Shown: piece by piece, positions 52,883 to 61,377 of the stretch
How the letters are laid out: every line of letters begins with the position of its first letter
How positions within the stretch are numbered: position 1 is the stretch's first letter
Assembly (NCBI GenBank): GCA_002071175.1
Contig: MWER01000004.1
Location: 1 to 64,000, forward strand
Direction of reading: 5' to 3'
Source: Bacteroidetes bacterium ADurb.Bin037
GTDB lineage: Bacteria > Bacteroidota > Bacteroidia > Bacteroidales > UBA932
DNA: 64,000 nucleotides
The notes under the pieces: generated by a model
What the model was told of the DNA's origin: nothing
What the model saw: only the letters and a program-made list of their open reading frames with translations
Database searches by the model: none
Made by a program: the position numbers and the translations under genes

Positions 52883-55399
52883 TTATTCCAAATATACCAC
52901 GGTTATTCCCGCCCCGCCCCTTTCAACGTGTTCATCTTCAAAAGAGACCACTCCGGGAGCAGTCTTCAGGTGATTGCGTATGACGGTACGCAGGGCTCCC
53001 GTCCCTGTCCCATGCAATATGTCTACTTGTCCTATACCTACCATCAGGGCGTCGTCCAGAAACCGGATTACCCGACCGATCGCTTCATCCGCCCTCATAC
53101 CACGCACATCCAGGTGCGGCGAAAAGTTCAAACGGTGAGCAGACAGATCATCTTCCCTGTCAGGCTGTGACTTATGTGGGATACGAACGTGCGTCCTGTA
53201 TTCATTTTGTGATATCCGCTCCAGATTGGATGTCTCTGTCCAGGTGACTATCTGTCCTATACCTACACTGGCTTTTTTACCGCTAATCCTCAAAATCTCT
53301 CCAACCAATGTCCCGTCTTTTGTCCTTACCTTGTCTCCCTGCTTCAATGGTCCTTGCTCTTCTGCATCCTGCCATTTTGTTTTCCGGGTTTTTCCTTCTC
53401 CGGCAATGACTCCTTCCTTTGACTGCTTTCTTCTTTTTTCATTCTTTTCCTTTCGTTTGCGAAGCTGTTCCATCTTTTGGGATATCTTCCTGTCTTCCGC
53501 ATCTGAAGTTTCCCAAGCCAGGTCATCCCTGAATTGCTGCAATTCCTCCCTGATATTTTTTGTTTTTTCTTTTTCGGCCTGGGATTCCCTGATCTCACGT
53601 ATGGTGTTTTCCACCTTTCGGTTGGCTGCCTCTACTATCCGCAAAGCTTCCTGCCGGGCTTCTTCCAGGATCTTTTTCCGGACGGAACGGATCTCACTCA
53701 ATTCGTCCTGATATTTATTGGTTATGTTTTCCAGGGTTTTGTCCGTTTGTTTTATGCGGGCTACTTTTTCCTCCCATTTCCTGCGGTTGCGGGCAATGCT
53801 TCTGATATACTTTTCCGTTTCCACAAAACCTGCACCGGCTTTTTCCTTGGCTTTTTGTATCAATTCCCCGGGAAGGCCCATTTTACGGGCCAGCTCAAAG
53901 GCAAACGAATTTCCCGGGATGCCTGTTTCCAGTTTGAACAACGGTTGCATGTGCTGTACATCAAACTGCATGGCTCCGTTTAGGACTCCATTGCTCGTAG
54001 TGGCATAGAATTTCAGGTTCGTGTAATGGGTTGTGATCACACCAAAACATCCGTACTGCTCCCATTGTTCAAGCAAAGTTTCGGCAATGGCACCACCTGC
54101 GGCAGGTTCTGTCCCGGCGCCAAATTCATCTATCAAAACCAGAGATCTGTCATCTGCATGGTTGAGGATCTCTTTCATGTTCAGCAAATGGGAACTGTAG
54201 GTGCTCAGATCATTGTCCAGAGACTGTTCGTCACCGATATCGAGAAAGATCGATGTAAAAAGGGAAAATTCCGAAGTTTCAGCAGCAGGCACCAGCAGTC
54301 CGCACTGGAACATATATTGCAACAAGCCAACCGTTTTCAGACAAACCGATTTACCTCCCGCATTGGGACCGGAAATCAGGAGCATACGCTTTACCGGATC
54401 AAGCTTCAGGGTAAGAGGAACGATCTCTTTTCCTTCCCGTTGCAGGGCCGTTTCCAGTAACGGATGGCGGGCCCTTAGCAAAAAAAGTCCTTGCCGGTCA
54501 TTAACGATAGGTTTTCCGGCTTTCATTTTAAGTGCGAGCCGGGCTTTTGCGCGGAGAAAATCTATTGTCGCCAGAAAACGGGCCTGAACAATCAGATCGG
54601 GAACGTACGGTCTGAGAAATTCCGCAAATTCCATTAAGATCCTGGTGATCTCCCGTTGTTCGGCAAATCCCAGTTCCCTTATCTGGTTATTCAGGTTCAC
54701 CACTTCCATGGGCTCAATGAAGACTGTCTTGCCACTGGCCGATTCATCACAGATATATCCCTGGATCTTTTTTTTGTTGGAAGCAGGCACCGGGATTAAC
54801 ATGCGACCGTCACGGACAGAAGCAGAAGCGTCAGGATCGGTTATACCCTGATCCCGGGCTTCCTTAAGAATGCTTTGGGTCTTCTGAATGATCTGTTGTT
54901 CTTTTCTTTTGAGAGATTTCCGGATTTCGGCCAGTTCAGGTGAAGCATTGTCCCTTATCTGACCATATTTGTCGAGCAACTTATCGAGTCTTTGTACCAC
55001 TGCCGGAAAGAAAGTAACGGGACTACACAACGCTTTGAGCGCCGGATAGGCATCTTCCCGGGCGTTGCCAAAAAAATGAAGCAACGCTTTTACGGTTAAA
55101 ACTGCCGTCTGCAACTTCACCAGCGCTGTAACATCCGGGTAATAGGTCCTGTGGACCTCCATCTGTTGCAGGAATAACAGTGTGTCTTCATAGCCGTTTT
55201 CCGGAAATTGCTGTTCGAACATACAGATCTCACGCATTTCGGCCGTTCTGTCAAGTTCCTCTTTCAAAATGGAATGGTCTGTCATAAAACACATCCCTGA
55301 AACCAGTTCACGGCCGGCTTGGCTCATGCAATCCTGCATAAGCATTTCCCGTATCCTGTCAAATCCTATTTTTTGCTCAAACTGGGGCGGATAGATCAT
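52883..55399 (-). CDS. mutS2: Endonuclease MutS2 (Smr-domain MutS paralogue)
   Basis: MutS2 suppresses recombination and, in some bacteria, splits collided ribosomes. The start ATG 55399 (MIYPPQFEQKIGFDRIREML) is chosen over a frame 11 residues longer that overlaps dacA. The 838-residue protein has the MutS core with coiled coil (about 130-300), the ATPase domain with P-loop LLISGPNAGGKSVCLKTVG and LVLIDEFGAGTEPAAG, a long charged coiled-coil (about 520-660), a KOW-like GDKVRTKDGTLVGEI strand and the C-terminal Smr nuclease (LDVRGMRADEAIGRVIRFL; HGTGTGALR). It has no mismatch-recognition domain. Confidence 0.95.
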   Translation of the reverse strand: MIYPPQFEQKIGFDRIREMLMQDCMSQAGRELVSGMCFMTDHSILKEELDRTAEMREICMFEQQFPENGYEDTLLFLQQMEVHRTYYPDVTALVKLQTAVLTVKALLHFFGNAREDAYPALKALCSPVTFFPAVVQRLDKLLDKYGQIRDNASPELAEIRKSLKRKEQQIIQKTQSILKEARDQGITDPDASASVRDGRMLIPVPASNKKKIQGYICDESASGKTVFIEPMEVVNLNNQIRELGFAEQREITRILMEFAEFLRPYVPDLIVQARFLATIDFLRAKARLALKMKAGKPIVNDRQGLFLLRARHPLLETALQREGKEIVPLTLKLDPVKRMLLISGPNAGGKSVCLKTVGLLQYMFQCGLLVPAAETSEFSLFTSIFLDIGDEQSLDNDLSTYSSHLLNMKEILNHADDRSLVLIDEFGAGTEPAAGGAIAETLLEQWEQYGCFGVITTHYTNLKFYATTSNGVLNGAMQFDVQHMQPLFKLETGIPGNSFAFELARKMGLPGELIQKAKEKAGAGFVETEKYIRSIARNRRKWEEKVARIKQTDKTLENITNKYQDELSEIRSVRKKILEEARQEALRIVEAANRKVENTIREIRESQAEKEKTKNIREELQQFRDDLAWETSDAEDRKISQKMEQLRKRKEKNEKRRKQSKEGVIAGEGKTRKTKWQDAEEQGPLKQGDKVRTKDGTLVGEILRISGKKASVGIGQIVTWTETSNLERISQNEYRTHVRIPHKSQPDREDDLSAHRLNFSPHLDVRGMRADEAIGRVIRFLDDALMVGIGQVDILHGTGTGALRTVIRNHLKTAPGVVSFEDEHVERGGAGITVVYLE

Positions 55400-55403
55400 T
55401 ATA

Positions 55404-56189
55404 TTACTTATGAAAGGCGTTCTCCAGATCAAGGCGCAATTCTGCCACTCCGCTCAGTGTCTTAATTACTCCATCCTGCATTGTGGAAATATCCCCCGTT
55501 TCTTCAGATACTACTATAACAAAGGCGTCCGTTTGTTCGCTTAATCCTATCCCCGCACGGTGTCTCATACCGAAATACGGCGGTATCCCCTGGCTGTCTG
55601 ACATGGGAAAAGTACACCGGGCCGCCTGAATGCGGCCGTTGGCAATGACCATGCCCCCATCATGCAGGGGGCTGTTCCTAAAAAACACATTTTCTATCAG
55701 GCGTCGGTGAACCCGGGCCTCTATCCTGTCGCCGGTTTCTGTTATGAATCCCAGTGATGCCATCCGCTCCACTGCGATTAAGGCGCCGGTTTTCCGTTCA
55801 GACATCCTGCTGCATGCGTTGATGATCTCTTCCATCTCACTTTTTGACAAGGATTCTTGTCCCGGATAAAACAAGTTTTTCCATAATCCACGCCGCCCCC
55901 TTTCTTTGGTATATCTGGACCCGAGACGCAGCAGAAAACGTCTGATCTCCTGCTGGAAAACTACGATCAGGGCCAGGACCCCCACGCTGATCACCTTATC
56001 CAGGATCGTTGTCAGCAATTCCATATGAAGGGCTTTGACAACCAACCATATGAAATAAACAAAAAGGATCCCTAAAAAAATACTGACCGCAGCTGAGCCT
56101 CTAATGATCTTGTATACCTGGTAGATCAGCAATCCCACCAGGACAATGTCAATGATATCAATGATATCCAAACGCAGAAAGTCAGGCAT
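55404..56189 (-). CDS. cdaA: Diadenylate cyclase (CdaA/DacA)
   Basis: CdaA makes cyclic di-AMP from two ATP at the inner membrane, for potassium and cell-wall control. The start ATG 56189 (MPDFLRLDIIDIIDIVLVG) is fixed by a -7 box that ends 6 nt upstream; a longer frame begins before that box. The 261-residue protein has three hydrophobic segments (about 8-90) and the DAC domain. RHR (209-211) is intact, but the usual DGA is DGG (177-179, in LHDGGMVI). The neighbour comF lies upstream. mutS2 follows after 4 nt. Confidence 0.92.
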   Translation of the reverse strand: MPDFLRLDIIDIIDIVLVGLLIYQVYKIIRGSAAVSIFLGILFVYFIWLVVKALHMELLTTILDKVISVGVLALIVVFQQEIRRFLLRLGSRYTKERGRRGLWKNLFYPGQESLSKSEMEEIINACSRMSERKTGALIAVERMASLGFITETGDRIEARVHRRLIENVFFRNSPLHDGGMVIANGRIQAARCTFPMSDSQGIPPYFGMRHRAGIGLSEQTDAFVIVVSEETGDISTMQDGVIKTLSGVAELRLDLENAFHK

Positions 56190-56195
56190 AGTATG

Positions 56196-56203
56196 CAAAT
56201 ATA
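56196..56203 (-). promoter_or_regulatory. -7 box of cdaA, 6 nt before ATG
   Basis: TATATTTG on minus (56203-56196), then six bases and ATG 56189. It overlaps the last codons of the preceding comF frame region, so the two genes can be transcribed separately. Confidence 0.6.
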
Positions 56204-56208
56204 CGTTT

Positions 56209-56883
56209 TTATTCAACATAAGCCAGCGATGCCAGACTGAGCCTGATCGCGGGATTCCTGTCCATTATGGCAAGAGCACAGCTTTCCATTGTGGCCCCTG
56301 TAGTAATCACATCATCTATAAGCAAAACGTCACTGTATGGGATTGCTTTCGCCACAAATGCATTCTTCATATTTTCCCTGCGTCTTTCCCTGTCATATGC
56401 TACCTGACTTGTTTTTTCCCTGATTCTTTTAACTGCCGTTGTATCCATAGGCCAACCGGAAGCAAGAGCTATACCGGCAGCCAGCCATTCCGCTTGGTTG
56501 TAACCTCTTTTCCTCTGCTTAACAGAAGACATAGGCATGGGAATAATTACCGGGGCTGCAGAAAAAACAGAAGATCTGACCAATTCTTTCCCAAAAAGGG
56601 ATCCCAAATAGATCCCGATCCGGGACTCACCGCCATATTTAAATTGATGCAACAACTTTCGGTATGGACTTGCTTCCCTGAAAAAAAGAAACGAAGAAGC
56701 ATTGACAAATGATATTTTTCCCTTGAATGTTCCGGCCAAAGGGTTATCCGCCATCATCCACTGATAAGTTCTCGGAAGATCATGAAGGCACGGAAGGCAT
56801 AATACATCTTCCTGAGAGACAAGAATTTTTCCGCATACCCCGCAAAATCTGGGAAAACACATGTCCGTGAGAATACTCCGCAT
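56209..56883 (-). CDS. comF: ComF-family phosphoribosyltransferase-like protein
   Basis: ComF/GntX proteins help single-strand DNA uptake or competence and, in some bacteria, DNA use as food. The start ATG 56883 gives 224 residues; TTG at 56892 is rejected because it is the last TTG of a -7 box. Residues 8-35 hold a zinc site (FPRFCGVCGKIL...CLPCLHDLP). The phosphoribosyltransferase motif VLLIDDVITTGATMESCA is near residue 185. It has no close neighbour in the same transcript except cdaA. Confidence 0.9.
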   Translation of the reverse strand: MRSILTDMCFPRFCGVCGKILVSQEDVLCLPCLHDLPRTYQWMMADNPLAGTFKGKISFVNASSFLFFREASPYRKLLHQFKYGGESRIGIYLGSLFGKELVRSSVFSAAPVIIPMPMSSVKQRKRGYNQAEWLAAGIALASGWPMDTTAVKRIREKTSQVAYDRERRRENMKNAFVAKAIPYSDVLLIDDVITTGATMESCALAIMDRNPAIRLSLASLAYVE

Positions 56884-56889
56884 AAGGTT

Positions 56890-56916
56890 CAAATTTATGA
56901 AATATTACTATATTTG
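56890..56916. promoter_or_regulatory. Divergent leaderless promoters of comF and the M28 operon
   Basis: On minus TAAATTTG (56897-56890) lies 6 nt before the comF ATG. On plus TATATTTG (56909-56916) lies 5 nt before the M28 ATG. They overlap within one polymerase footprint, as at dusB/pfkA. Confidence 0.6.
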
Positions 56917-56921
56917 TTGAC

Positions 56922-58364
56922 ATGAAGTGGAGGTGCCTTTCAGGTATTTTAATACTTTCATTGCTTGTAGGCTGCAAAAACCCGCGCCTGCACCTTCTTA
57001 ACGTCTTTAAAAGTATTGACCTGGAAGTCAGCAACAATTCCCAGGCATATCAACTGTTGACTGATATTTGTGAACGCTACGGACCCCGGATGGCCGGAAC
57101 GGAGTCAGCCGCCTGCGTTGAAGAACTGACTGCCCTTCTGTTTCGTTCCTACGGATATGACAATGTGTTTTTCCAACCTTTCACTTTTAATCAGTGGCAA
57201 CGCGGCACGGCCCGGTTGCGTATTGATACTTCCGGCATATTTACCGATTTCCCGGCTCTCGCTCTAGCCTATACTCCTTCGGGTAACGTGAGTGCACCTG
57301 TAGTAGATGCCGGGAACGGAATGCCCGACGACTATGCAGGTATTGACGTTGCCGGGAAAATCGTTCTGATCCACCTGGGACTGCTCCCCGATACTCCGCC
57401 ACACATTCGTAATGTGCATCGTGCACAGAAATTATCCCTGGCCATAGCTCAGGGTGCCGTAGGCTGTATAGCCGTCAATCCTGTTCCCGGAAATCTGCCC
57501 ACCACAGGAAATTCCACCCTTGACGGGGGAATGATTAAGATCCCGGCCGTGAGCATCTCTTACGAACAGGGAGCTGCCTTAAGGAGTTGCCTGTCCCGTA
57601 AAAAGTGTACGGCAAGACTTAATACGAAAAACACATGCACCCCGGCAAATGCACGCAACATTGTGGCACGGCTGGAAGGGTATGAGTTTCCGGATGAGAC
57701 CATTGTGGTCGGTGCTCACCTGGATTCCTGGGATATTTCTCCGGGAGCTCTGGACAATGCATCCGGAGCCGTCTCGGTACTGGACATTGCCAGGATCTTC
57801 AAAACCCTGGACCTGAAAGTTCGCAGGTCCATTGACTTTGTACTGTTCATGGCCGAAGAACAGGGACATTACGGCTCTGAGCTATATGTAAGGGAAGCCA
57901 AGCACAGGAACCAGCTTGAAGGAATCCGGTATATGTTCAATCACGATATGACAGTCAATACGTACGGATTCAATCTGATGGGCAGGTATGAATCTGAGGA
58001 CCTGATAAGAGAGATCGGTACAATCATTAGCCGCACCGATTCTTCCTTTACAAATACCATTGCACACTTTACCTATCTGGGTAGCGACCATGCTCCTTTT
58101 CTTATGGAAGGGATCTCCACTTTTACACCTTTATGCCGTTATCAGCCATACCATACCTATCATACCAGTGCCGACACACAGCAATACATTACCCCTGAAA
58201 TGATCAATAGCAACATCAGAACGTCTGCAAAAATGATCTATGCACTGGCCAATTCACCGGTCCTTCCGGCCGTGCAACTAAATAATGAACAATTACGTCA
58301 ATACCTTATTGACAATCAATTGCAGGAAGAACTTGTGGTCTCGGGAGACTGGATATGGAACTGA
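56922..58364 (+). CDS. M28-family metallopeptidase lipoprotein
   Basis: M28 peptidases are two-zinc aminopeptidases or carboxypeptidases. The 480-residue lipoprotein (lipobox VGC, Cys18) has a PA domain inserted at about 110-240 (VAGKIVLIHLG, QGAVGCIAVNP). The zinc site shows GAHLDSWD (His266, Asp268), PGALDNASGA, AEEQGHYGSEL and NHDMTVN, with a late His in YHTYHTSADT. It is the first gene of a long plus-strand operon: hydrolase genes begin 19 nt downstream. It probably trims peptides outside the cytoplasm. Confidence 0.94.
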   Translation: MKWRCLSGILILSLLVGCKNPRLHLLNVFKSIDLEVSNNSQAYQLLTDICERYGPRMAGTESAACVEELTALLFRSYGYDNVFFQPFTFNQWQRGTARLRIDTSGIFTDFPALALAYTPSGNVSAPVVDAGNGMPDDYAGIDVAGKIVLIHLGLLPDTPPHIRNVHRAQKLSLAIAQGAVGCIAVNPVPGNLPTTGNSTLDGGMIKIPAVSISYEQGAALRSCLSRKKCTARLNTKNTCTPANARNIVARLEGYEFPDETIVVGAHLDSWDISPGALDNASGAVSVLDIARIFKTLDLKVRRSIDFVLFMAEEQGHYGSELYVREAKHRNQLEGIRYMFNHDMTVNTYGFNLMGRYESEDLIREIGTIISRTDSSFTNTIAHFTYLGSDHAPFLMEGISTFTPLCRYQPYHTYHTSADTQQYITPEMINSNIRTSAKMIYALANSPVLPAVQLNNEQLRQYLIDNQLQEELVVSGDWIWN

Positions 58365-58383
58365 CATTTATAAACACATAATA

Positions 58384-59643
58384 ATGAAACGCTTACTTAC
58401 TCCTCTAGTTGTCATTTTTGCTCTATCGTTGACAGGATGTACACCCCATGATGCCATTGGGGATATTGTCCCGAAATTTTTTGTAGAAGAGTTGAACACA
58501 TGGGATTTTACCGTCAGAGACGCAATGAACGCATTGCTGAACGAATTGGATGTGGATCAAGCAGATCCCACGGTCAACAAAGTCTTGAATTTGCTTGAAA
58601 GCTATCTGAATAAGGAAATCCGCGGTGTTGCCATTTCCTACAGGTCTTTCGATCCTTTCGGGAACCCGGTACTTGCGACCGGTGCCTTTTTCTATCCCCG
58701 TGACCTCAAACCGAGGGGAATTGTTGAGATCCCTCCCATTGCCCATCTTGACCGAAATGCCAGCGCTGCCATTTATATCGGCAGAAAACGTTTTTTTGAA
58801 GAAGCTTTTCCCTGTATGTTAAATTACATTACGATCAACACCGATCTTTTGGGAGTGTTATACACAGGGAATATACCCCGACCGTTCCTGCACGATGCCA
58901 ATTCCGGTCTTGTAGCGTACCATATGCGAAAAGCCGTTGAAGAATATCTGCTTATTACTGAAAATTACAGGCTTGGGAACCGTAGTTCCATATTCGGTTA
59001 TTCCCTTGGAGGTGCGTCCGCCATGTCAATCGCAAAATACTATACTGAAAACCAGACCGGGATCAAGGTTGACCAGGTTTTTACCGGAGGTGGCGTATAC
59101 GACGCGCTGGAAGCCTTCAAGGCATATGCACGTACCGAAAAAAGTGATTACCTGGCTATCCCGATGGTGATCATTGCCATGGATACTTTTTATAAACTAA
59201 ATCTGGATTATAGCAAGATTTTTGCTAATGGAATGGAAAATCCCGTGAATTCACCCGATCCTGGAGTAGGAGGTGACGGTTATGCCTATTGGTTTGACGG
59301 CACCCACAGTTCGGGAAGCATACACAAACGCTGGGGCAGTAACCTGCGCAATTATATGCATGAAGACTTCTTCCACCAGGAACCGCGCGGAGAGTTCCTC
59401 AAACTGCAGGAATGTATGCAGATCAATTCGATTGTGTACAACTGGGTCCCGAACCCGCTGATAACAATACGCGTGCTACACAGCGGGGAGGACAATCTGA
59501 TCCCCGTCGAATGTGCAGATCTGTTGTATAAGGTTTATAAAGAAAAAGGATGCTCCATTTATTATAACCGGACCACGGGAGACCATTATGAAGCAGGAGC
59601 CGAATTTATGATGACAGCCATGCTTTACCTGTTATTGAAATGA
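58384..59643 (+). CDS. Alpha/beta-hydrolase lipoprotein, paralogue 1
   Basis: The 419-residue protein has a lipobox (LTGC, Cys19), so it is anchored outside the inner membrane. The ATG 58384 is chosen because it gives this signal peptide; upstream in-frame codons overlap the M28 gene. The nucleophile elbow is FGYSLGG (Ser207), with a likely Asp370 in SGEDNLIP and His401 in TGDHYEAG. Family-wide marks shared with the next three hydrolases are ISYxxxDPxGxPV near residue 75 and YMHEDFF near residue 330. The fold recalls secreted lipases and esterases (LIP-like); the ester or peptide substrate is unknown. The stop overlaps the start of paralogue 2 (ATGA). Confidence 0.88.
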   Translation: MKRLLTPLVVIFALSLTGCTPHDAIGDIVPKFFVEELNTWDFTVRDAMNALLNELDVDQADPTVNKVLNLLESYLNKEIRGVAISYRSFDPFGNPVLATGAFFYPRDLKPRGIVEIPPIAHLDRNASAAIYIGRKRFFEEAFPCMLNYITINTDLLGVLYTGNIPRPFLHDANSGLVAYHMRKAVEEYLLITENYRLGNRSSIFGYSLGGASAMSIAKYYTENQTGIKVDQVFTGGGVYDALEAFKAYARTEKSDYLAIPMVIIAMDTFYKLNLDYSKIFANGMENPVNSPDPGVGGDGYAYWFDGTHSSGSIHKRWGSNLRNYMHEDFFHQEPRGEFLKLQECMQINSIVYNWVPNPLITIRVLHSGEDNLIPVECADLLYKVYKEKGCSIYYNRTTGDHYEAGAEFMMTAMLYLLLK

Positions 59644-60917
59644 TAAAAAAGTATTTGTATTTAATTGTCGTATTTTTGCCTCTCGTCATATGGGAGGGTT
59701 GTACGCCGCATGACAGCATTCGAAAGGATATTGTTCCCCGTTATTTTGTTGAAGAGTTGGCTGTATGGGACTTCACTGCAAGTTTCGCCCTGGAGTCAAT
59801 TCAGGAATTAGCCAAAGGGCTTGATTTTGAATTTTCGGAAAATACCCGCCAATTGCTGCTGAAATTGTTTGAAAAGGGACTTCACCGGGAAATCCGGGGT
59901 GTATCCCTTTCTTACAGAACGGTCGATCCTTTTGGGGACCCGGTGCTTACAACCGGTGCCTTTTTTTATCCACGGGACCTAAAGCCGGAAGGAGTCGTTG
60001 AAATCCCGCCCATTGCCCTGATGCACAATGAAAATGCTCCCTCCCTGTATGTTGAGCGTAAGGAATTCTCATTTGAAAGCGTCCCCTGTATGCTGGGTTA
60101 CATTATCATTAATCCCGATTTCCTGGGAGTGCGTTATACCGAAGATTGGCCCAGACCGTATCTGATCATGGACAACTCGGGTGTTGTGGCTTACCATATG
60201 CGCAAAGCAGTAGAAGAATACCTCCTGATGACCGAAAACTACCGGCTGCCCAGCCGGAGTACCATCATGGGTTATTCGCTGGGGGGAAGCACGTCTATGG
60301 CTATGGCCAAGTATTATGAGGAAAATCCCACCGGGATCATTGTAGACAGGGTTTATACGGGAGGGGGTGTATATGATGGGCTGGAAGCTTTCAGGGCCTA
60401 TGCAAGAACCGAGAAGAACGATTATCAGTCTATCCCGATGGTGATCATAGGACTCGACACGTATTACAACCTCAATCTGGATTATACCAAAATTTTCACC
60501 AATGGCATGGAAAACCCCGTTGATTCACCCAATCCTGAAGAAGGAGGCGACGGATACGTCTGGTGGTTCAGCGGCGAACGCAGCCTCTCAAGTATTGTCC
60601 GGCGCTGGGGCAGTAACCTGCGCAATTACATGCATGAAGATTTTTTCAATCAGCAACTGACCGGGGAATTCCTGAAATTAAAAGAGCCGCTTGAGGCTAA
60701 TTCAATAGTATACAACTGGACTCCAAGGCCGACTCTGAAGATCAACCTTATACACTCGGGGCAGGACAACCTGATCCCGGTGGAATGTGCCGACCTGCTT
60801 TACAATGAATACAAGAAGAGAGGCTGTGCCATCTCGTACGAACGGACTACCGGGGATCATTTTGATGCAGGATTCAGATTTATTGCAACCGTCATTTTTT
60901 ATCTATTAGTTAAATAA
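59640..60917 (+). CDS. Alpha/beta-hydrolase lipoprotein, paralogue 2
   Basis: Close paralogue of the preceding protein, with 425 residues, lipobox WEGC (Cys21) and the same TPHD mature start. The nucleophile is Ser213 in MGYSLGG, then SGQDNLIP and TGDHFDAG. It shares the stretches VEIPPIA, YHMRKAVEEYLL and VYTGGGVYD with paralogue 1, so the two come from a tandem duplication. Translation is coupled through the 4-nt overlap. The next start (a 45-residue ORF) is 8 nt downstream. Confidence 0.88.
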   Translation: MIKKYLYLIVVFLPLVIWEGCTPHDSIRKDIVPRYFVEELAVWDFTASFALESIQELAKGLDFEFSENTRQLLLKLFEKGLHREIRGVSLSYRTVDPFGDPVLTTGAFFYPRDLKPEGVVEIPPIALMHNENAPSLYVERKEFSFESVPCMLGYIIINPDFLGVRYTEDWPRPYLIMDNSGVVAYHMRKAVEEYLLMTENYRLPSRSTIMGYSLGGSTSMAMAKYYEENPTGIIVDRVYTGGGVYDGLEAFRAYARTEKNDYQSIPMVIIGLDTYYNLNLDYTKIFTNGMENPVDSPNPEEGGDGYVWWFSGERSLSSIVRRWGSNLRNYMHEDFFNQQLTGEFLKLKEPLEANSIVYNWTPRPTLKINLIHSGQDNLIPVECADLLYNEYKKRGCAISYERTTGDHFDAGFRFIATVIFYLLVK

Positions 60918-60925
60918 TTAGCATT

Positions 60926-61063
60926 ATGATTACCTTAACAAGCAACCCTCATTGGATATGGAAAGTATTCGCCATCCTGGGACCGCTTATGTGCCTGATA
61001 GGCAACTTGTGGTTCGGATGGGGATTTGAATTGATTTCCTATATTGTTGGACAAATCCTTTAA
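60926..61063 (+). CDS. Small membrane protein A (45 residues)
   Basis: An ATG-TAA frame gives 45 residues with one or two hydrophobic spans. The core KVFAILGPLMCLIGN is followed by two Trp-Gly pairs. It starts 8 nt after the paralogue-2 stop and ends 18 nt before the next small ORF. The core is alignable without gaps with small ORF A' (K-x3-I-x-GPL, a later Ile, then WG). No known family is recognised. Confidence 0.65.
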   Translation: MITLTSNPHWIWKVFAILGPLMCLIGNLWFGWGFELISYIVGQIL

Positions 61064-61081
61064 CCACTCATTTGCACGGTT

Positions 61082-61162
61082 ATGAATGGACTTCTAGACA
61101 TTGCCACTTTGTTCGGATTTATAATTACTTTCCTTGTATTTTTTTTCTTGGGAATTATGTAA
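61082..61162 (+). CDS. Small membrane protein B (26 residues)
   Basis: A 26-residue frame made almost wholly of one transmembrane stretch (LFGFIITFLVFFFLGIM). It ends in FLG plus two residues, as does B'. Acidic residue Asp6 precedes the span. It lies between A and A' with gaps of 18 and 15 nt. Confidence 0.6.
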   Translation: MNGLLDIATLFGFIITFLVFFFLGIM

Positions 61163-61177
61163 ACAAAATTATTCACT

Positions 61178-61270
61178 ATGAACATCAATTTAAATCTGAT
61201 CTTTAAGATCGCAGGTATAGCCGGACCGCTGATCATGATGATATGCCTGATCATCATGGCTTGGGGATAA
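61178..61270 (+). CDS. Small membrane protein A' (30 residues)
   Basis: A 30-residue frame, NINLNLIFK followed by the span IAGIAGPLIMMICLIIMAWG. It is a shorter relative of A with the same GPL and terminal WG at the same spacing. It lies 19 nt before B'. Confidence 0.65.
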   Translation: MNINLNLIFKIAGIAGPLIMMICLIIMAWG

Positions 61271-61289
61271 CAATTAATATTATACAGAA

Positions 61290-61370
61290 ATGGATCTGAT
61301 ATCAAAAATATTGATCATTGTGGGATCTCTGATATCCCTGCTGACTTTTATTTTCCTGGGGTCATTCTAA
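61290..61370 (+). CDS. Small membrane protein B' (26 residues)
   Basis: A 26-residue frame, MDLISK then the span ILIIVGSLISLLTFIFLGSF. It has the same length as B and the same G-x5-L-x-F-x-FLG pattern. It ends 7 nt before hydrolase paralogue 3, so the group is probably translated from one mRNA. Confidence 0.6.
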   Translation: MDLISKILIIVGSLISLLTFIFLGSF

Positions 61371-61377
61371 CATCTAT

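Noticed and set aside
56190-56219. 10-residue N-terminal extension of cdaA
   Set aside because: The segment contains the TATATTTG box, so it should not be transcribed as coding sequence from that promoter.
56884-56892. TTG start for comF
   Set aside because: The TTG is the end of the TAAATTTG promoter box; the ATG at 56883 is more likely.
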